Shown: positions 35,389 through 45,005 of the stretch, piece by piece | How positions within the stretch are numbered: position 1 is the stretch's first letter | Layout: the number at the start of each line of letters is the position of its first letter | DNA from: Lutimaribacter degradans | Lineage (GTDB): Bacteria > Pseudomonadota > Alphaproteobacteria > Rhodobacterales > Rhodobacteraceae | Length of the DNA stretch: 64,000 nucleotides | Assembly (NCBI RefSeq): GCF_023703375.1 | Contig: NZ_JAMQGO010000002.1 | Coordinates: 62,001-126,000 of the forward strand | Direction: 5' to 3' | Program-made: the position numbers and the translations under genes | Notes under the pieces: generated by a model | Seen by the model: only the letters and a program-made list of their open reading frames with translations | Database searches by the model: none | Told to the model about the DNA's origin: nothing

Positions 35389-36945
35389 CTAGGCGCCGAC
35401 CCGGTCACGCAGGACGCGGCGCAGTATCTTGCCGCTGGCCGATTTGGGAACCTCCTCGACCACTTCAAGGCGGTGAACCTGCTTGTAATGGGCCAGCCGC
35501 GCGTCGAGATGCGTTTGCAGGGCTTGCAGGCTCGGCGGCGCGGCGCCGGTACGGGGCACGACAAATGCCATCGGCACCTCGCCCGCGTCAGGGTCGGGCA
35601 CGCCGATCACCGCCACATCGGCGACGTCGGCATGGGTCAGCAGCTCGGCCTCCAGCTCCGCCGGGGCGACCTGGAACCCCTTGACCTTGATCAGTTCTTT
35701 CAGCCGGTCGGTCAGGTAAAGATATCCGTCCTCGTCGAAATGGCCGATATCGCCGGTGCGTAGCCAGCCGCCCTCGACGATGGTTTCGGCGGTGGCCTTC
35801 GGGTTGTTGAGGTATCCCTTCATCACCTGCGGGCCGCGCACCCACAATTCGCCATCCCGGCCCGGGGGCAGATCGTCATGGGTTTCGGGGTCGACGATGC
35901 GGCATTCGGTGTTCGAGGTGGTGACGCCCGAGGCCCCGGGCCGCCCCCGCCCACCGGGCGAGATATGCGACGTGGGACTGAGTTCGGTCATGCCATAGCC
36001 TTGCGTGGCCGCGGTGCCCAGCCGCTGGCCCATCGCCTCGGCCACGTCGGCGCCCAGCGGCGCGGCAGCGGAATTGACCTGTACGACATGGGAAAAATCC
36101 GCGCCCTCCACCATCGGGTGCTTTGCCAGCGCAAGGGCGACGGGCGGCACGATCCACAGGCGGGGCGTGCGGTGTTTCTGCAAAAGCTCCAGGTACAGGC
36201 CAAGGTCGAAACGCGGCATCGTCACCAGGCCGCCCCCCGCCGCGAGATAGACGTTTTGCAGGATTTGCAGCCCGTAAATGTGGAAGAATGGCAGGAACGC
36301 CACCGTCATCTCGCCCGGTCGCAGGCCCGCAGGTTCCAGGCATTGGTCGATATTCACGACAAGGTTGCGATGGGTCAGCATCACCCCCTTGGGCAGCCCC
36401 GTGGTGCCCGAGGAATAGGGCAGCGCCACGACATGGTCGGCCACGTCCACCGGCGCCTGCCGGGTCAGCGGCGCGCCCATCAGGTCAGACAGCGGCGTGA
36501 ACCCGGCGGGCGCGTCGCCGATCACGACGATCTCGCGCACATCCGTGCCCTGCGCGGCCGCGCGGGCGGTGTCTGCGAACATCGGAACGGTCACCAGCAG
36601 GTCGGCGCCGGCATCCTTCAACTGGTGCGCCACTTCGTGCGCGGTATAGGTGGGGTTGATCGTGGTCACCGTGCCGCCGGCCCAGGCGCTGGCGTGGAAG
36701 ACCACGCAGTATTCGGGGATATTGGGGGCCATCAGCGCCACGGTGCGGCCCGCGCCAAAGCCGCGCGCCGTCAGCCCGCCGGCCAGCGATTGAACGGCCG
36801 CCACGAATTGTGCGCCGGTCATGGCCCGGCCCGAGGGCCCGTCGACCAGGAGTGTCATCGCCGGATCTATCCCCGCGAAGACGCGTTGCGTGACCGTCAG
36901 CTCCGTCAGCGGCACGTCGGGAAAGGGGCTTTTGTAAATGGTCAT
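35389..36945 (-). CDS. AMP-dependent acyl-CoA synthetase (4-coumarate-CoA ligase-like)
   Basis: 518-aa ANL-superfamily ligase from ATG 36945 (MTIYKSPFPDVPL). ATP loop YSSGTTGLPKGVMLTH, core GYGMTELSP, WLRTGDIGHFDEDGYL and C-terminal PKSASGKILRR are all present. It resembles 4-coumarate:CoA ligases and medium-chain aryl/acyl ligases; substrate not deducible. Divergent from the MFS gene. Confidence 0.9.
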   Translation of the reverse strand: MTIYKSPFPDVPLTELTVTQRVFAGIDPAMTLLVDGPSGRAMTGAQFVAAVQSLAGGLTARGFGAGRTVALMAPNIPEYCVVFHASAWAGGTVTTINPTYTAHEVAHQLKDAGADLLVTVPMFADTARAAAQGTDVREIVVIGDAPAGFTPLSDLMGAPLTRQAPVDVADHVVALPYSSGTTGLPKGVMLTHRNLVVNIDQCLEPAGLRPGEMTVAFLPFFHIYGLQILQNVYLAAGGGLVTMPRFDLGLYLELLQKHRTPRLWIVPPVALALAKHPMVEGADFSHVVQVNSAAAPLGADVAEAMGQRLGTAATQGYGMTELSPTSHISPGGRGRPGASGVTTSNTECRIVDPETHDDLPPGRDGELWVRGPQVMKGYLNNPKATAETIVEGGWLRTGDIGHFDEDGYLYLTDRLKELIKVKGFQVAPAELEAELLTHADVADVAVIGVPDPDAGEVPMAFVVPRTGAAPPSLQALQTHLDARLAHYKQVHRLEVVEEVPKSASGKILRRVLRDRVGA

Positions 36946-37130
36946 TGCAGTCTCCTCCCTGCGTTGGGGCAGGTTGGCATGGCCCGTGCGATTGGCAACC
37001 CGATTCTCGCGCATGTCGGCATGTCGCGAAAATGCTGCAATGCGGCGTTACCAGCCGCGAAACATGCCATGCGGCGTGCCAAGGGGTGGATGAGACACGT
37101 TTGCGCAAACATCATCGGGGAATGCACGCC

Positions 37131-38420
37131 ATGATCTCGGTTCTGACCAATGTCTGGGCGCTGCTTTTGGGCATCGTTCTGATCATGCTGGGCAACGGCA
37201 TGCATTTCACCCTGATCGGCCTGCGCGGCGGGATCGAGGGGTTCTCGGCGGGGGAACTGTCGGTCGTGACCTCGGGCTATTTCCTGGGCTTCCTGTCGGG
37301 GGCGCGTATCACGCCACTTCTGATCCAGCGGGTGGGGCATGTGCGGGTCTTCGCGGCGCTTGGCAGTTTCATGTCGGCGGGGCTGATCGCCTTTACCCTG
37401 CTGGCCGAGCCCTGGGCCTGGACGATCCTGCGCATCCTGATCGGGTTTTCCATGTCCGGCATCTACGTGGCGGCCGAAAGCTGGTTGAACAACGCCGCCA
37501 CGAACGAGACGCGCGGCAAGCTGCTGGCGACCTACATGACCGCGCAGACCCTGGGGATCATCGGCGCGCAAGGGCTGCTGACGCTGGGCGACGCGGGCAA
37601 CGCGGCGCTGTTCATCGGAGCCTCGATCCTGGTGTCGGTGTCCTTTGCGCCGATCCTGCTGTCGGTCACCCCTGCCCCGGCGGTCGTGGTCGCCCGCCCG
37701 ATGTCCCTGCGCCAGTTGCTTGCCAACTCGCCCCTGGGCACCGTCGGCATTTTCCTGCTGGGCAGCGTCTATGCAACGCAATCGGGCATGGGGGCGGTGT
37801 TCGGCTCTGAAACGGGCATGACCGCGTCGCAGGTGGCGCTGTTCGTCGCGATGCTGTTTGCCGGGGCGCTGGTGCTGCAATTCCCGGTGGGCTGGCTGTC
37901 GGACCGGGTCGATCGCCGGATGCTGATCCTGGGCATGGCGGCCTTGGGGGCAAGTTCGTGCGCGGTGGGCTGGATGACGGGTGGCGACATCCGGGCGCTT
38001 ATGGCGGCGGCCTTTTTCGCGGGCGGTGTGACAACGCCGCTTTACGCGCTGATCCTGGCCTATGCCAATGACTTTCTGCCGGCCGAGGACATGCCCGCCG
38101 CCTCGGGCGGCTTGGTGTTCACCTTCGGGCTGGGCGCCATCGCCGGCCCGATGCTGACGGGCTGGGCGATGCAGGTTCTGGGGCCGGAAGCTTTTTGGCT
38201 GGTGCTGGGCAGCACGTTCAGCGCGATCGTGCTTTATGCCCTTTACCGCACCACGCAGCGCCCGCCCCTGCCGGTCGAAGACACCGACAGCTATGTCGGC
38301 GTTCTGCCCACCGCCAGCCCCGTCACCATCGAGGCGGCGGGCGTCTGGGCGGCCGAGCAGGCCGAGGCCGAAGCGGAAGCCGTTGCAGAAGCCGAGGCCG
38401 AGGCGGAGGCCCGGAGCTGA
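37131..38420 (+). CDS. MFS transporter (YcaD-like)
   Basis: About 429-aa major facilitator with 12 hydrophobic segments. GLRGGIEGFSAGELSVVTSGYFLGF in TM1-2 and VGWLSDRVDRRMLI in the central loop match the UMF/YcaD-like subgroup. The C-terminus is an acidic Ala-Glu repeat tail (AEAEAEAVAEAEAEAEA), unusual for the family. Start at 37131, with Met at 37122 as an alternative. Substrate unknown. Confidence 0.88.
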   Translation: MISVLTNVWALLLGIVLIMLGNGMHFTLIGLRGGIEGFSAGELSVVTSGYFLGFLSGARITPLLIQRVGHVRVFAALGSFMSAGLIAFTLLAEPWAWTILRILIGFSMSGIYVAAESWLNNAATNETRGKLLATYMTAQTLGIIGAQGLLTLGDAGNAALFIGASILVSVSFAPILLSVTPAPAVVVARPMSLRQLLANSPLGTVGIFLLGSVYATQSGMGAVFGSETGMTASQVALFVAMLFAGALVLQFPVGWLSDRVDRRMLILGMAALGASSCAVGWMTGGDIRALMAAAFFAGGVTTPLYALILAYANDFLPAEDMPAASGGLVFTFGLGAIAGPMLTGWAMQVLGPEAFWLVLGSTFSAIVLYALYRTTQRPPLPVEDTDSYVGVLPTASPVTIEAAGVWAAEQAEAEAEAVAEAEAEAEARS

Positions 38421-38515
38421 GGCAATACAGGCCAAACCCCTTGCGTCGCGGCGCGTTTACGCCTAAAACGCGCGCGTCGACAAGGCGGGCAACGCCACGA
38501 ACCAAAGAGACGAGC

Positions 38516-38545
38516 AGGGTCGGGCGTCCTCCGGCCCTCTTTGCT
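38516..38545 (+). terminator. Hairpin between the MFS gene and rpsA
   Basis: AGGGTCGG (38516-38523) pairs with CCGGCCCT (38531-38538), loop of 7, followed by CTTTGCTTT. It may terminate MFS transcription, or be part of the rpsA leader, which in other bacteria is structured for S1 autoregulation. Confidence 0.4.
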
Positions 38546-38634
38546 TTGTGAGCCGTCTGACCAACGAAACCCCAAGACCGGCGGAGACAACCGCGCGGCC
38601 AGTGAAATCGATACGCAAAGGAACGAAACGCCAC

Positions 38635-40317
38635 ATGGCAAACGCATCGATGGAGGAATTCGAAGCCCTCCTTAACGAAAGCTTCGAAATGGACACCCCG
38701 GACGAAGGTTCGGTTGTCAAAGGCAAGGTTATCGCCATCGAGGCGGGCCAGGCCATCATCGACGTCGGCTACAAGATGGAAGGCCGCGTCGAGCTGAAAG
38801 AATTCGCAAATCCAGGCGAAGTGCCCGAAATCGAGGTCGGTGACGAGGTTGAAGTCTACCTGCGCGCGGCCGAGAACTCCCGCGGTGAAGCCGTCATCTC
38901 GCGCGAGATGGCCCGCCGCGAAGAAGCATGGGACCGCCTGGAAAAAGCCTATGCCGACGATCAGCGCGTCGAAGGCGCAATCTTTGGCCGCGTCAAGGGC
39001 GGCTTTACCGTCGATCTCGGCGGCGCCGTGGCCTTCCTGCCCGGCTCCCAGGTCGATGTGCGCCCCGTGCGCGACGCCGGCCCGCTGATGGGCCTCAAGC
39101 AGCCCTTCCAGATCCTGAAGATGGATCGCCGCCGCGGCAACATCGTTGTCTCGCGTCGTGCCATCCTGGAAGAATCCCGCGCCGAGCAGCGCGCCGAGGT
39201 GATCGGCAAGCTGAACGAGGGCGACACGGTGGACGGCGTGGTGAAGAACATCACCGAGTACGGCGCCTTCGTGGACCTGGGCGGTGTCGACGGCCTGCTG
39301 CACGTGACCGACATGGCCTGGCGCCGGGTGAACCACCCGTCCGAGATCCTGTCGATCGGCGAGACGATCAAGGTGCAGGTCATCAAGATCAATAAGGAAA
39401 CCCACCGTATCAGCCTTGGCATGAAGCAGCTCGAGGACGATCCGTGGGATCTGGTGGGCGCCAAGTACCCGCTGGGTTCGGTGCACACCGGCCGCGTGAC
39501 CAACATCACCGATTACGGTGCGTTCGTCGAACTGGAGCCGGGCGTCGAGGGCCTGGTGCACGTTTCGGAAATGTCGTGGACCAAGAAGAACGTGCATCCC
39601 GGCAAGATCGTGTCGACCAGCCAGGAAGTAGAGGTCATGGTTCTGGAAATCGACCCGGCCAAGCGCCGCGTGTCGCTGGGCCTGAAGCAGACCATGCGCA
39701 ACCCGTGGGAAGTGTTCGCAGAAACCCACCCCGAGGGCACGCAGGTCGAGGGCGAGGTCAAGAACATCACCGAGTTCGGCCTGTTCATCGGCCTCGAGGG
39801 CGACATCGACGGCATGGTTCACCTGTCCGACCTGAGCTGGGATCAGCGCGGCGAGGAAGCCATCCAGGAGTACAAGAAAGGTGACGTGGTCCAGGCCGTC
39901 GTGACCGAAACCGATGTCGAGAAAGAGCGCATCAGCCTGTCGATCAAGGCCCTGGGCGGTGACAAGTTCGCCGAGGCCGTGGGTGGCGTGAAGCGCGGCT
40001 CGATCATCACAGTCGAAGTGACCGCGATCGAGGATGGCGGCATCGAGGTGGAATACGAAGGCATGAAATCCTTTATCCGCCGCTCCGACCTGTCGCGTGA
40101 CCGTGCCGAGCAGCGCCCCGAGCGTTTCCAGGTGGGTGACAAGATCGACGTGCGCGTGACCAACGTGGACAGCAAGACCCGCCGCCTGGGTCTGTCGATC
40201 AAGGCGCGCGAGATCGCCGAAGAGAAAGAGGCCGTGCAGCAGTATGGCTCGTCCGCCTCGGGTGCATCGCTGGGCGACATCCTTGGCGCCGCGCTGAAGG
40301 GCGACGACGAGAAGTAA
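38635..40317 (+). CDS. rpsA: 30S ribosomal protein S1
   Basis: 560-aa protein with six S1/OB repeats, recognised from the N-terminus NASMEEFEALLNESFEMD onward; repeats 3-6 carry the usual VKNITEYGAFVDLGG-type blocks. Essential for initiation on structured mRNAs. ATG 38635 has GGA about 11 bases upstream. The C-terminal tail ends SLGDILGAALKGDDEK. A strong terminator follows. Confidence 0.98.
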   Translation: MANASMEEFEALLNESFEMDTPDEGSVVKGKVIAIEAGQAIIDVGYKMEGRVELKEFANPGEVPEIEVGDEVEVYLRAAENSRGEAVISREMARREEAWDRLEKAYADDQRVEGAIFGRVKGGFTVDLGGAVAFLPGSQVDVRPVRDAGPLMGLKQPFQILKMDRRRGNIVVSRRAILEESRAEQRAEVIGKLNEGDTVDGVVKNITEYGAFVDLGGVDGLLHVTDMAWRRVNHPSEILSIGETIKVQVIKINKETHRISLGMKQLEDDPWDLVGAKYPLGSVHTGRVTNITDYGAFVELEPGVEGLVHVSEMSWTKKNVHPGKIVSTSQEVEVMVLEIDPAKRRVSLGLKQTMRNPWEVFAETHPEGTQVEGEVKNITEFGLFIGLEGDIDGMVHLSDLSWDQRGEEAIQEYKKGDVVQAVVTETDVEKERISLSIKALGGDKFAEAVGGVKRGSIITVEVTAIEDGGIEVEYEGMKSFIRRSDLSRDRAEQRPERFQVGDKIDVRVTNVDSKTRRLGLSIKAREIAEEKEAVQQYGSSASGASLGDILGAALKGDDEK

Positions 40318-40352
40318 GCCCCGGGCGCCCTTGCGCCCGCTGCAAGATAAAG

Positions 40353-40385
40353 AAAGGCCCCGTGCATTCCGCGCGGGGCCTTTTT
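40353..40385 (+). terminator. Rho-independent terminator of rpsA
   Basis: Stem AAAGGCCCCG (40353-40362) with CGGGGCCTTT (40374-40383), 11-base loop and a T-run. A second GC hairpin (CGGGCGCCCTTGCGCCCG) lies just before it at 40322-40339. Confidence 0.9.
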
Positions 40386-40595
40386 CGTGGGTGGGGCGGG
40401 CCGAATCATCATTCGGGCTGGCCGACGACGGGGTGGCAATGCTGCCCAAAGCATCGGCACCGCGGTGGCCAAATCGCGCCAAAGGCCCAAGATTCCCCCG
40501 AAAGGGCCCAGCGCAGCTATTTCCGTGAGCCACGTTTCTGCCTATAGTCGGGGAACTTAGAAACTGCGACACAGTCATGCGCGGGGGGAATTTCC

Positions 40596-40877
40596 ATGAT
40601 CAGGTCAGAACTGATCCAGAAGATCGCAGACGAAAATCCGCACTTGTATCAACGCGATGTAGAAAAGATCGTGAACACGATTTTCGAAGAAATCACCAAT
40701 GCCATGGCGCGCGGCGACCGGGTCGAGCTGCGGGGGTTCGGTGCCTTTTCGGTGAAACATCGCGATGCGCGGACAGGCCGCAACCCACGAACCGGCGAAT
40801 CCGTGTATGTCGAGGAAAAGCACGTGCCCTTCTTCAAGACGGGCAAGTTGCTTCGTGACCGGCTGAACGGAAAGTAA
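40596..40877 (+). CDS. ihfB: Integration host factor subunit beta
   Basis: 93-aa HU/IHF-fold DNA-bending protein. [19 protein letters not shown] at the N-terminus and [22 protein letters not shown] in the arm region are the IHF-beta signature. Partners with IHF-alpha. It lies in the conserved rpsA-ihfB order but after a terminator; TATAGT at 40543-40548 is a plausible -10 of its own promoter. Confidence 0.97.
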   Translation: MIRSELIQKIADENPHLYQRDVEKIVNTIFEEITNAMARGDRVELRGFGAFSVKHRDARTGRNPRTGESVYVEEKHVPFFKTGKLLRDRLNGK

Positions 40878-40880
40878 ACC

Positions 40881-41240
40881 ATGCGCTATATCCGCTATGC
40901 CATCCTGGCTGTCATCGCCGCGGTGCTGATCGTTCTGGCACTGGCCAATCGTACGATGGTGACATTGACGACCCTGCCCGAGGGCCTGGCCAGGGTGCCT
41001 GGCATGGCTATCCTCGAACACTCGGTCGAGGTGCCGCTGTTCATCGTACTATTTGGCGGTGTGCTGGCCGGTCTGCTGCTGGGCTTTGTCTGGGAATGGG
41101 TACGCGAGCACAAGCAGCGCGCCGACGCCGCGCGCAAACAAGCCGAGATCAAGAAGCTGGAGCGCGAGCTGCGACGCAGCCAGGCCAAGGCCGACGAGGG
41201 CAAGGACGAAGTTCTGGCCATGCTCGACAAGACCGGCTGA
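40881..41240 (+). CDS. lapA: LapA domain membrane protein (DUF1049)
   Basis: 119-aa protein with two TM helices (about 5-25 and 47-68) and a charged coiled-coil tail with [19 protein letters not shown]. The LapA family acts with LapB in lipopolysaccharide assembly control in gammaproteobacteria; in alphaproteobacteria the gene is a regular ihfB neighbour. Starts 3 bases after ihfB. Confidence 0.85.
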   Translation: MRYIRYAILAVIAAVLIVLALANRTMVTLTTLPEGLARVPGMAILEHSVEVPLFIVLFGGVLAGLLLGFVWEWVREHKQRADAARKQAEIKKLERELRRSQAKADEGKDEVLAMLDKTG

Positions 41241-41247
41241 ACCTGGA

Positions 41248-41898
41248 ATGCCCGATATTCGCGTAAAGATCTGCGGGATTACCCGGCCCGAAGACGTGGA
41301 CGCCTGTGCCAGTGGCGGGGCCACCTACCTGGGTTTCAACTTCTTTCCCAAAAGCCCGCGCTACGTCGCGCCGGATTCCGCCGCCGCCCTTGCGCTGCGC
41401 GCCCCGGTGGGGCTGGCCAAGGTCGCGCTGGTGGTAGATGCCGATGATGCCACGCTCGACGAGATCGTGGCCGACGTGGCCCTGGACATGATCCAGCTTC
41501 ACGGCCGCGAAAGCCCCGAACGCGTCGCCCAGGTCCGCGCCCGCTACGGACTGCCGGTGATGAAGGCGATCGGCATCGCCGAGGCCGCCGACCTGGCCAA
41601 GATCGACAGCTACGCCCCGGTGGCCGACCAGTTGCTGATCGACGCAAAGCCACCCAAAGACGCGGTGCTGCCGGGGGGCAACGGGCTGGCCTTTGACTGG
41701 CGGCTCTTGCAGGGGCGCAAGTATTGGCAGAAGCCGTGGATGCTGGCGGGCGGCCTGACGCCCGAAAACGCGGCCGAGGCGGTGCGCCTGACAGGTGCGC
41801 GACAGGTCGATGTGGCCAGCGGCGTGGAAAGCGCGCCGGGCGTCAAGGATGCCGCGCTGATCCGGCGGTTTGTCGCGGCGGCACGCGGCGAGGCATAG
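41248..41898 (+). CDS. trpF: Phosphoribosylanthranilate isomerase
   Basis: Tryptophan pathway isomerase, 216 aa from ATG 41248. VKICGIT with the catalytic Cys at the N-terminus, FFPKSPR, MIQLHG, LIDAKP with the catalytic Asp, and LAGGL/ DVASGVE C-terminal phosphate-binding motifs are visible. It starts 7 bases after lapA and precedes trpB. Confidence 0.96.
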   Translation: MPDIRVKICGITRPEDVDACASGGATYLGFNFFPKSPRYVAPDSAAALALRAPVGLAKVALVVDADDATLDEIVADVALDMIQLHGRESPERVAQVRARYGLPVMKAIGIAEAADLAKIDSYAPVADQLLIDAKPPKDAVLPGGNGLAFDWRLLQGRKYWQKPWMLAGGLTPENAAEAVRLTGARQVDVASGVESAPGVKDAALIRRFVAAARGEA

Positions 41899-42006
41899 CC
41901 CGCGCCTGGGCGTGGCGCCCGCGTTTCACGGTCGTCTTGCGCCGGACGCACCCTACCTTTAAACCAACGACATAACGACAGCCCTAGCAGGTGGGAGAGC
42001 GCCACG

Positions 42007-43260
42007 ATGGCCGACGATCTTTTCAATTCCTTCATGAACGGCCCCGACGAAAAGGGCCGGTTCGGCGATTTCGGCGGGCGGTTCGTTTCGGAGACGCTGA
42101 TGCCCCTGATCCTGTCGCTGCAGGAAGAATATGACCGCGCCAAGACCGATCCGACCTTCTGGGCCGAGATGGACGACCTTTGGGAACATTACGTGGGCCG
42201 CCCCAGCCCGCTGTATTACGCCGAGCGGCTGACCCAGCACCTGGGCGGGGCCAAGATCTATATGAAGCGTGACGAGCTGAACCACACCGGCGCGCACAAG
42301 ATCAACAACGTGCTGGGCCAGATCCTGCTGGCCCGCCGCATGGGCAAGAAACGCATCATCGCCGAAACCGGCGCCGGCCAGCACGGCGTGGCCACGGCCA
42401 CCGTTTGCGCCAAGTTCGGCCTGCAATGCGTGGTCTACATGGGCAAGCACGATGTCGAACGGCAAGCGCCCAACGTGTTCCGCATGCGCCTGCTGGGTGC
42501 CGAGGTTATCCCGGTGACATCCGGGCGGGGCACGTTGAAAGACGCGATGAACGACGCGCTGCGCGATTGGGTGACGAACGTGGCCGACACGTTCTATTGC
42601 ATCGGAACGGTGGCCGGCCCGCACCCCTACCCGGCCATGGTGCGCGATTTCCAGTCGATCATCGGCAAGGAAGTGCGCACGCAACTGGCCACGCAAGAGG
42701 GCGAGGGACGCCTGCCCGACACGGTGATCGCGGCAATCGGCGGCGGTTCGAACGCGATGGGCCTGTTCTATCCGTTCCTCGACGATCCGACGGTGAACAT
42801 CATCGGCGTCGAAGCCGGTGGAAAGGGCGTGGACGAGAAGATGGAGCATTGCGCCAGCCTGACAGGCGGCCGGCCCGGCGTGCTGCATGGCAACCGCACC
42901 TACCTGTTGCAGGATGATGACGGCCAGATCCTCGAAGGGTTCAGCATTTCGGCCGGCCTCGACTACCCGGGTATCGGCCCGGAACACGCATGGCTGCACG
43001 ACACGGGCCGCGCGCAATATGTCAGCATCACCGACAAGGAGGCGCTGGAGGCGTTCCAGCTGTGCTGCGCGATGGAGGGCATCATTCCCGCGCTGGAGCC
43101 CAGCCATGCCCTGGCCCATGTGGCCAAGATCGCCCCGGACCTGCCCGCCGACCATATCATCGTGATGAACATGTGCGGGCGCGGCGACAAGGATGTGCAG
43201 ACCGTTGCCAATTTCCTGGGCTTTGACATGTCAGACACCGAAGGGCGCAAAGCCGACTGA
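42007..43260 (+). CDS. trpB: Tryptophan synthase beta chain
   Basis: Condenses indole and serine, PLP-dependent. The 417-aa protein has the PLP lysine at Lys98 in [19 protein letters not shown], and the phosphate-binding [16 protein letters not shown] upstream of the ATG serves as ribosome binding site. trpA is not in the window. Confidence 0.98.
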   Translation: MADDLFNSFMNGPDEKGRFGDFGGRFVSETLMPLILSLQEEYDRAKTDPTFWAEMDDLWEHYVGRPSPLYYAERLTQHLGGAKIYMKRDELNHTGAHKINNVLGQILLARRMGKKRIIAETGAGQHGVATATVCAKFGLQCVVYMGKHDVERQAPNVFRMRLLGAEVIPVTSGRGTLKDAMNDALRDWVTNVADTFYCIGTVAGPHPYPAMVRDFQSIIGKEVRTQLATQEGEGRLPDTVIAAIGGGSNAMGLFYPFLDDPTVNIIGVEAGGKGVDEKMEHCASLTGGRPGVLHGNRTYLLQDDDGQILEGFSISAGLDYPGIGPEHAWLHDTGRAQYVSITDKEALEAFQLCCAMEGIIPALEPSHALAHVAKIAPDLPADHIIVMNMCGRGDKDVQTVANFLGFDMSDTEGRKAD

Positions 43261-43273
43261 CACGCCACCACAA

Positions 43274-43295
43274 CGGCCCGGATCGATCCGGGCCG
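43274..43295. terminator. Perfect 22-bp palindrome between trpB and DUF2237 gene
   Basis: CGGCCCGGATC and GATCCGGGCCG are exact inverted halves with no spacer, between convergent genes. No T-run on either strand. A terminator or protein-binding role is possible. Confidence 0.5.
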
Positions 43296-43344
43296 GCTGT
43301 TGCCAATTCCCGCATGATGGGCCCGGGGCGGGCAGGTTGCCCGA

Positions 43345-43722
43345 TCAGCCTGTCGCGTAAAGTTCCAATATCTCAAGCGGCACGATTTCCAGCGCACGCA
43401 TATGCGTTGCAGAGAGGTCAACGCGGGGCGCGCAGCCCTCGTCATGGGCTTGCAGGAACCGCGCGGCGCAAAGGCACCAACGGTCGCCGGGTTTCAGCCC
43501 CTCGAACCCGAATTCCGGGCGCGGGGTCGACAGGTCATTCCCGACATATTTCGAATAGGCCAGGAACTCGGCCGTCACCTCGGCGCAGACCGTGTGGCTG
43601 CCGGTATCCTCGGCGCAGGTGTTGCAATGCCCGTCGCGGAAAAAGCCTGTCAGCGGAGCTGTCGAACATGGTTCAAGCGTGCCGTTCAGCACGTTCACGG
43701 GTGGCTCTTTCCGGATCGTCAT
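43345..43722 (-). CDS. DUF2237 family protein
   Basis: 125-aa protein of the DUF2237 family: PLTGFFRDGHCNTCAEDTGSH at the N-terminus, FEGLKPGDRWCLCAARF in the middle, and VDLSATHMRALEIVP near the end. The conserved Cys residues suggest metal binding or a redox role but the function is unknown. It follows the serine hydrolase gene directly in the same direction. Confidence 0.9.
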   Translation of the reverse strand: MTIRKEPPVNVLNGTLEPCSTAPLTGFFRDGHCNTCAEDTGSHTVCAEVTAEFLAYSKYVGNDLSTPRPEFGFEGLKPGDRWCLCAARFLQAHDEGCAPRVDLSATHMRALEIVPLEILELYATG

Positions 43723-44886
43723 TCAGTCTCCTCCTGTCGCGGCCCGGGCGATGCGGCGCAACATGGCGATATTGGCATCATGCCGGCCCTCGTCGCGAAA
43801 CGCGCCGTCGGCGCCGGTGACGACGATCACCACGCCGCGCGCCCGGTCAAGATACAGGTATTGCTCGTAAACGCCGCGTCCATAAACCTCGCCCTCGTCC
43901 GCGTCGGCGGGGATCCACCACTGGTATCCGTATTGCTCGGCGCCCGGCGCGGTCGGCGCCGAGGGCACGGTGCTTGTCGCAAGCCAGTCGGCGGAAACGA
44001 TCTGCCGGCCCTGCCACTGGCCGTCTTGCATCACCATCTGGCCAAAACGGGCATAATCGCGCGTGGTCAGGTTCAGACCGCCCAGGACAAAGGCGGTGCC
44101 GAAGGCATCGGTAACATAATAGGGGTCTGCCTGCAGGCCCAACGGCGCGATCAGGTATTCGGCCATCATGTCGGTGACACGCCGCCCGGTCGCACCGCGC
44201 AGCGCCATGCCCAGAACATGGGTATCGATCGAGACGTATTGCCAGCGCTCGCCCGGCGGCCGCAGACGCCCCTGCAGCGACTGGGCAAACCCATCCATTG
44301 AACCACCAAGGGCCAGAACGCGGCCCATGCGATTGATATCGGACGAGAATTCCAGGTAATCCTCGTCAAACTCCACACCACTGGCCATTTGCAACACGTC
44401 ACGCAAGCTGGCCCCGTCATAAGCGCTGCCCGCCAATTCGGGGGCGTAATACGTCACCGGCGCGTCAAGGTCATCGATTTCGCCCTGGTCCACCAGGATG
44501 CCTGTCAGCACCGACAGGAAACTTTTCGCCATCGACCAGGAAATGCGCAGGTCATCCGGGCCGGTGCCAAGATTATAGCTTTCATGCACGATATCGCCAT
44601 CATGCAGCACCAGTAGCGAGGTGACGGCACGATCTGCGACCCAATCCTCGGCCCCCTCGGGCAGGACCATCGCCGTGCCCTGAGGCAGGGGCGAAACCGG
44701 CCCATCACCGCGTGGGAGGGGTGCGCTGTGAAACATCCTGTCCATGGACGAGAAATTCTGCACGATGCGACCCTCGGCAAAGAGCGAGTTGACCGCCCAG
44801 AGCCGCGTCAGGTCGTCTCGTTTCCAAAGCCCCACCAGCACGGCGGCCAGCACCAGCAAAACGATGATCCGCAGAAATGCGCGCAT
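43723..44886 (-). CDS. Serine hydrolase (class C beta-lactamase-like)
   Basis: 387 aa from ATG 44886. One N-terminal membrane anchor (about 4-21), then a beta-lactamase/DD-peptidase-type domain with S-x-x-K in WSMAKSF (catalytic Ser and Lys) and YVSIDTHVLG at the Tyr position; GRGVYEQYLYLD in the C-terminal part. Probably a periplasmic esterase or peptidase rather than a resistance enzyme. Its stop directly precedes the DUF2237 ATG. Confidence 0.85.
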   Translation of the reverse strand: MRAFLRIIVLLVLAAVLVGLWKRDDLTRLWAVNSLFAEGRIVQNFSSMDRMFHSAPLPRGDGPVSPLPQGTAMVLPEGAEDWVADRAVTSLLVLHDGDIVHESYNLGTGPDDLRISWSMAKSFLSVLTGILVDQGEIDDLDAPVTYYAPELAGSAYDGASLRDVLQMASGVEFDEDYLEFSSDINRMGRVLALGGSMDGFAQSLQGRLRPPGERWQYVSIDTHVLGMALRGATGRRVTDMMAEYLIAPLGLQADPYYVTDAFGTAFVLGGLNLTTRDYARFGQMVMQDGQWQGRQIVSADWLATSTVPSAPTAPGAEQYGYQWWIPADADEGEVYGRGVYEQYLYLDRARGVVIVVTGADGAFRDEGRHDANIAMLRRIARAATGGD

Positions 44887-45005
44887 GATCCATCCCCTCG
44901 ATATGCGCCAGAGTGCAGCACGTCGCGCAAGATCAGGCAAGGGGCCAAGCGGCCTTGCGCGCGCCATCCGCCCGGTGGGCGTCCTGCAAGAACCTGCGGG
45001 TCGCC

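Noticed and set aside
37123..38420. Repeat-based CRISPR-like or tandem array in the MFS C-terminus
   Set aside because: The repeats are Ala-Glu codons in a low-complexity protein tail, not spaced direct repeats.
38323..40578. 751-aa open frame opposite rpsA
   Set aside because: Shadow of the highly codon-biased S1 gene; composition is not that of a real protein.
43723..44886. Antibiotic-resistance beta-lactamase
   Set aside because: Only the SxxK fold is shared; membrane anchor and context point to a general serine hydrolase, not a resistance enzyme.
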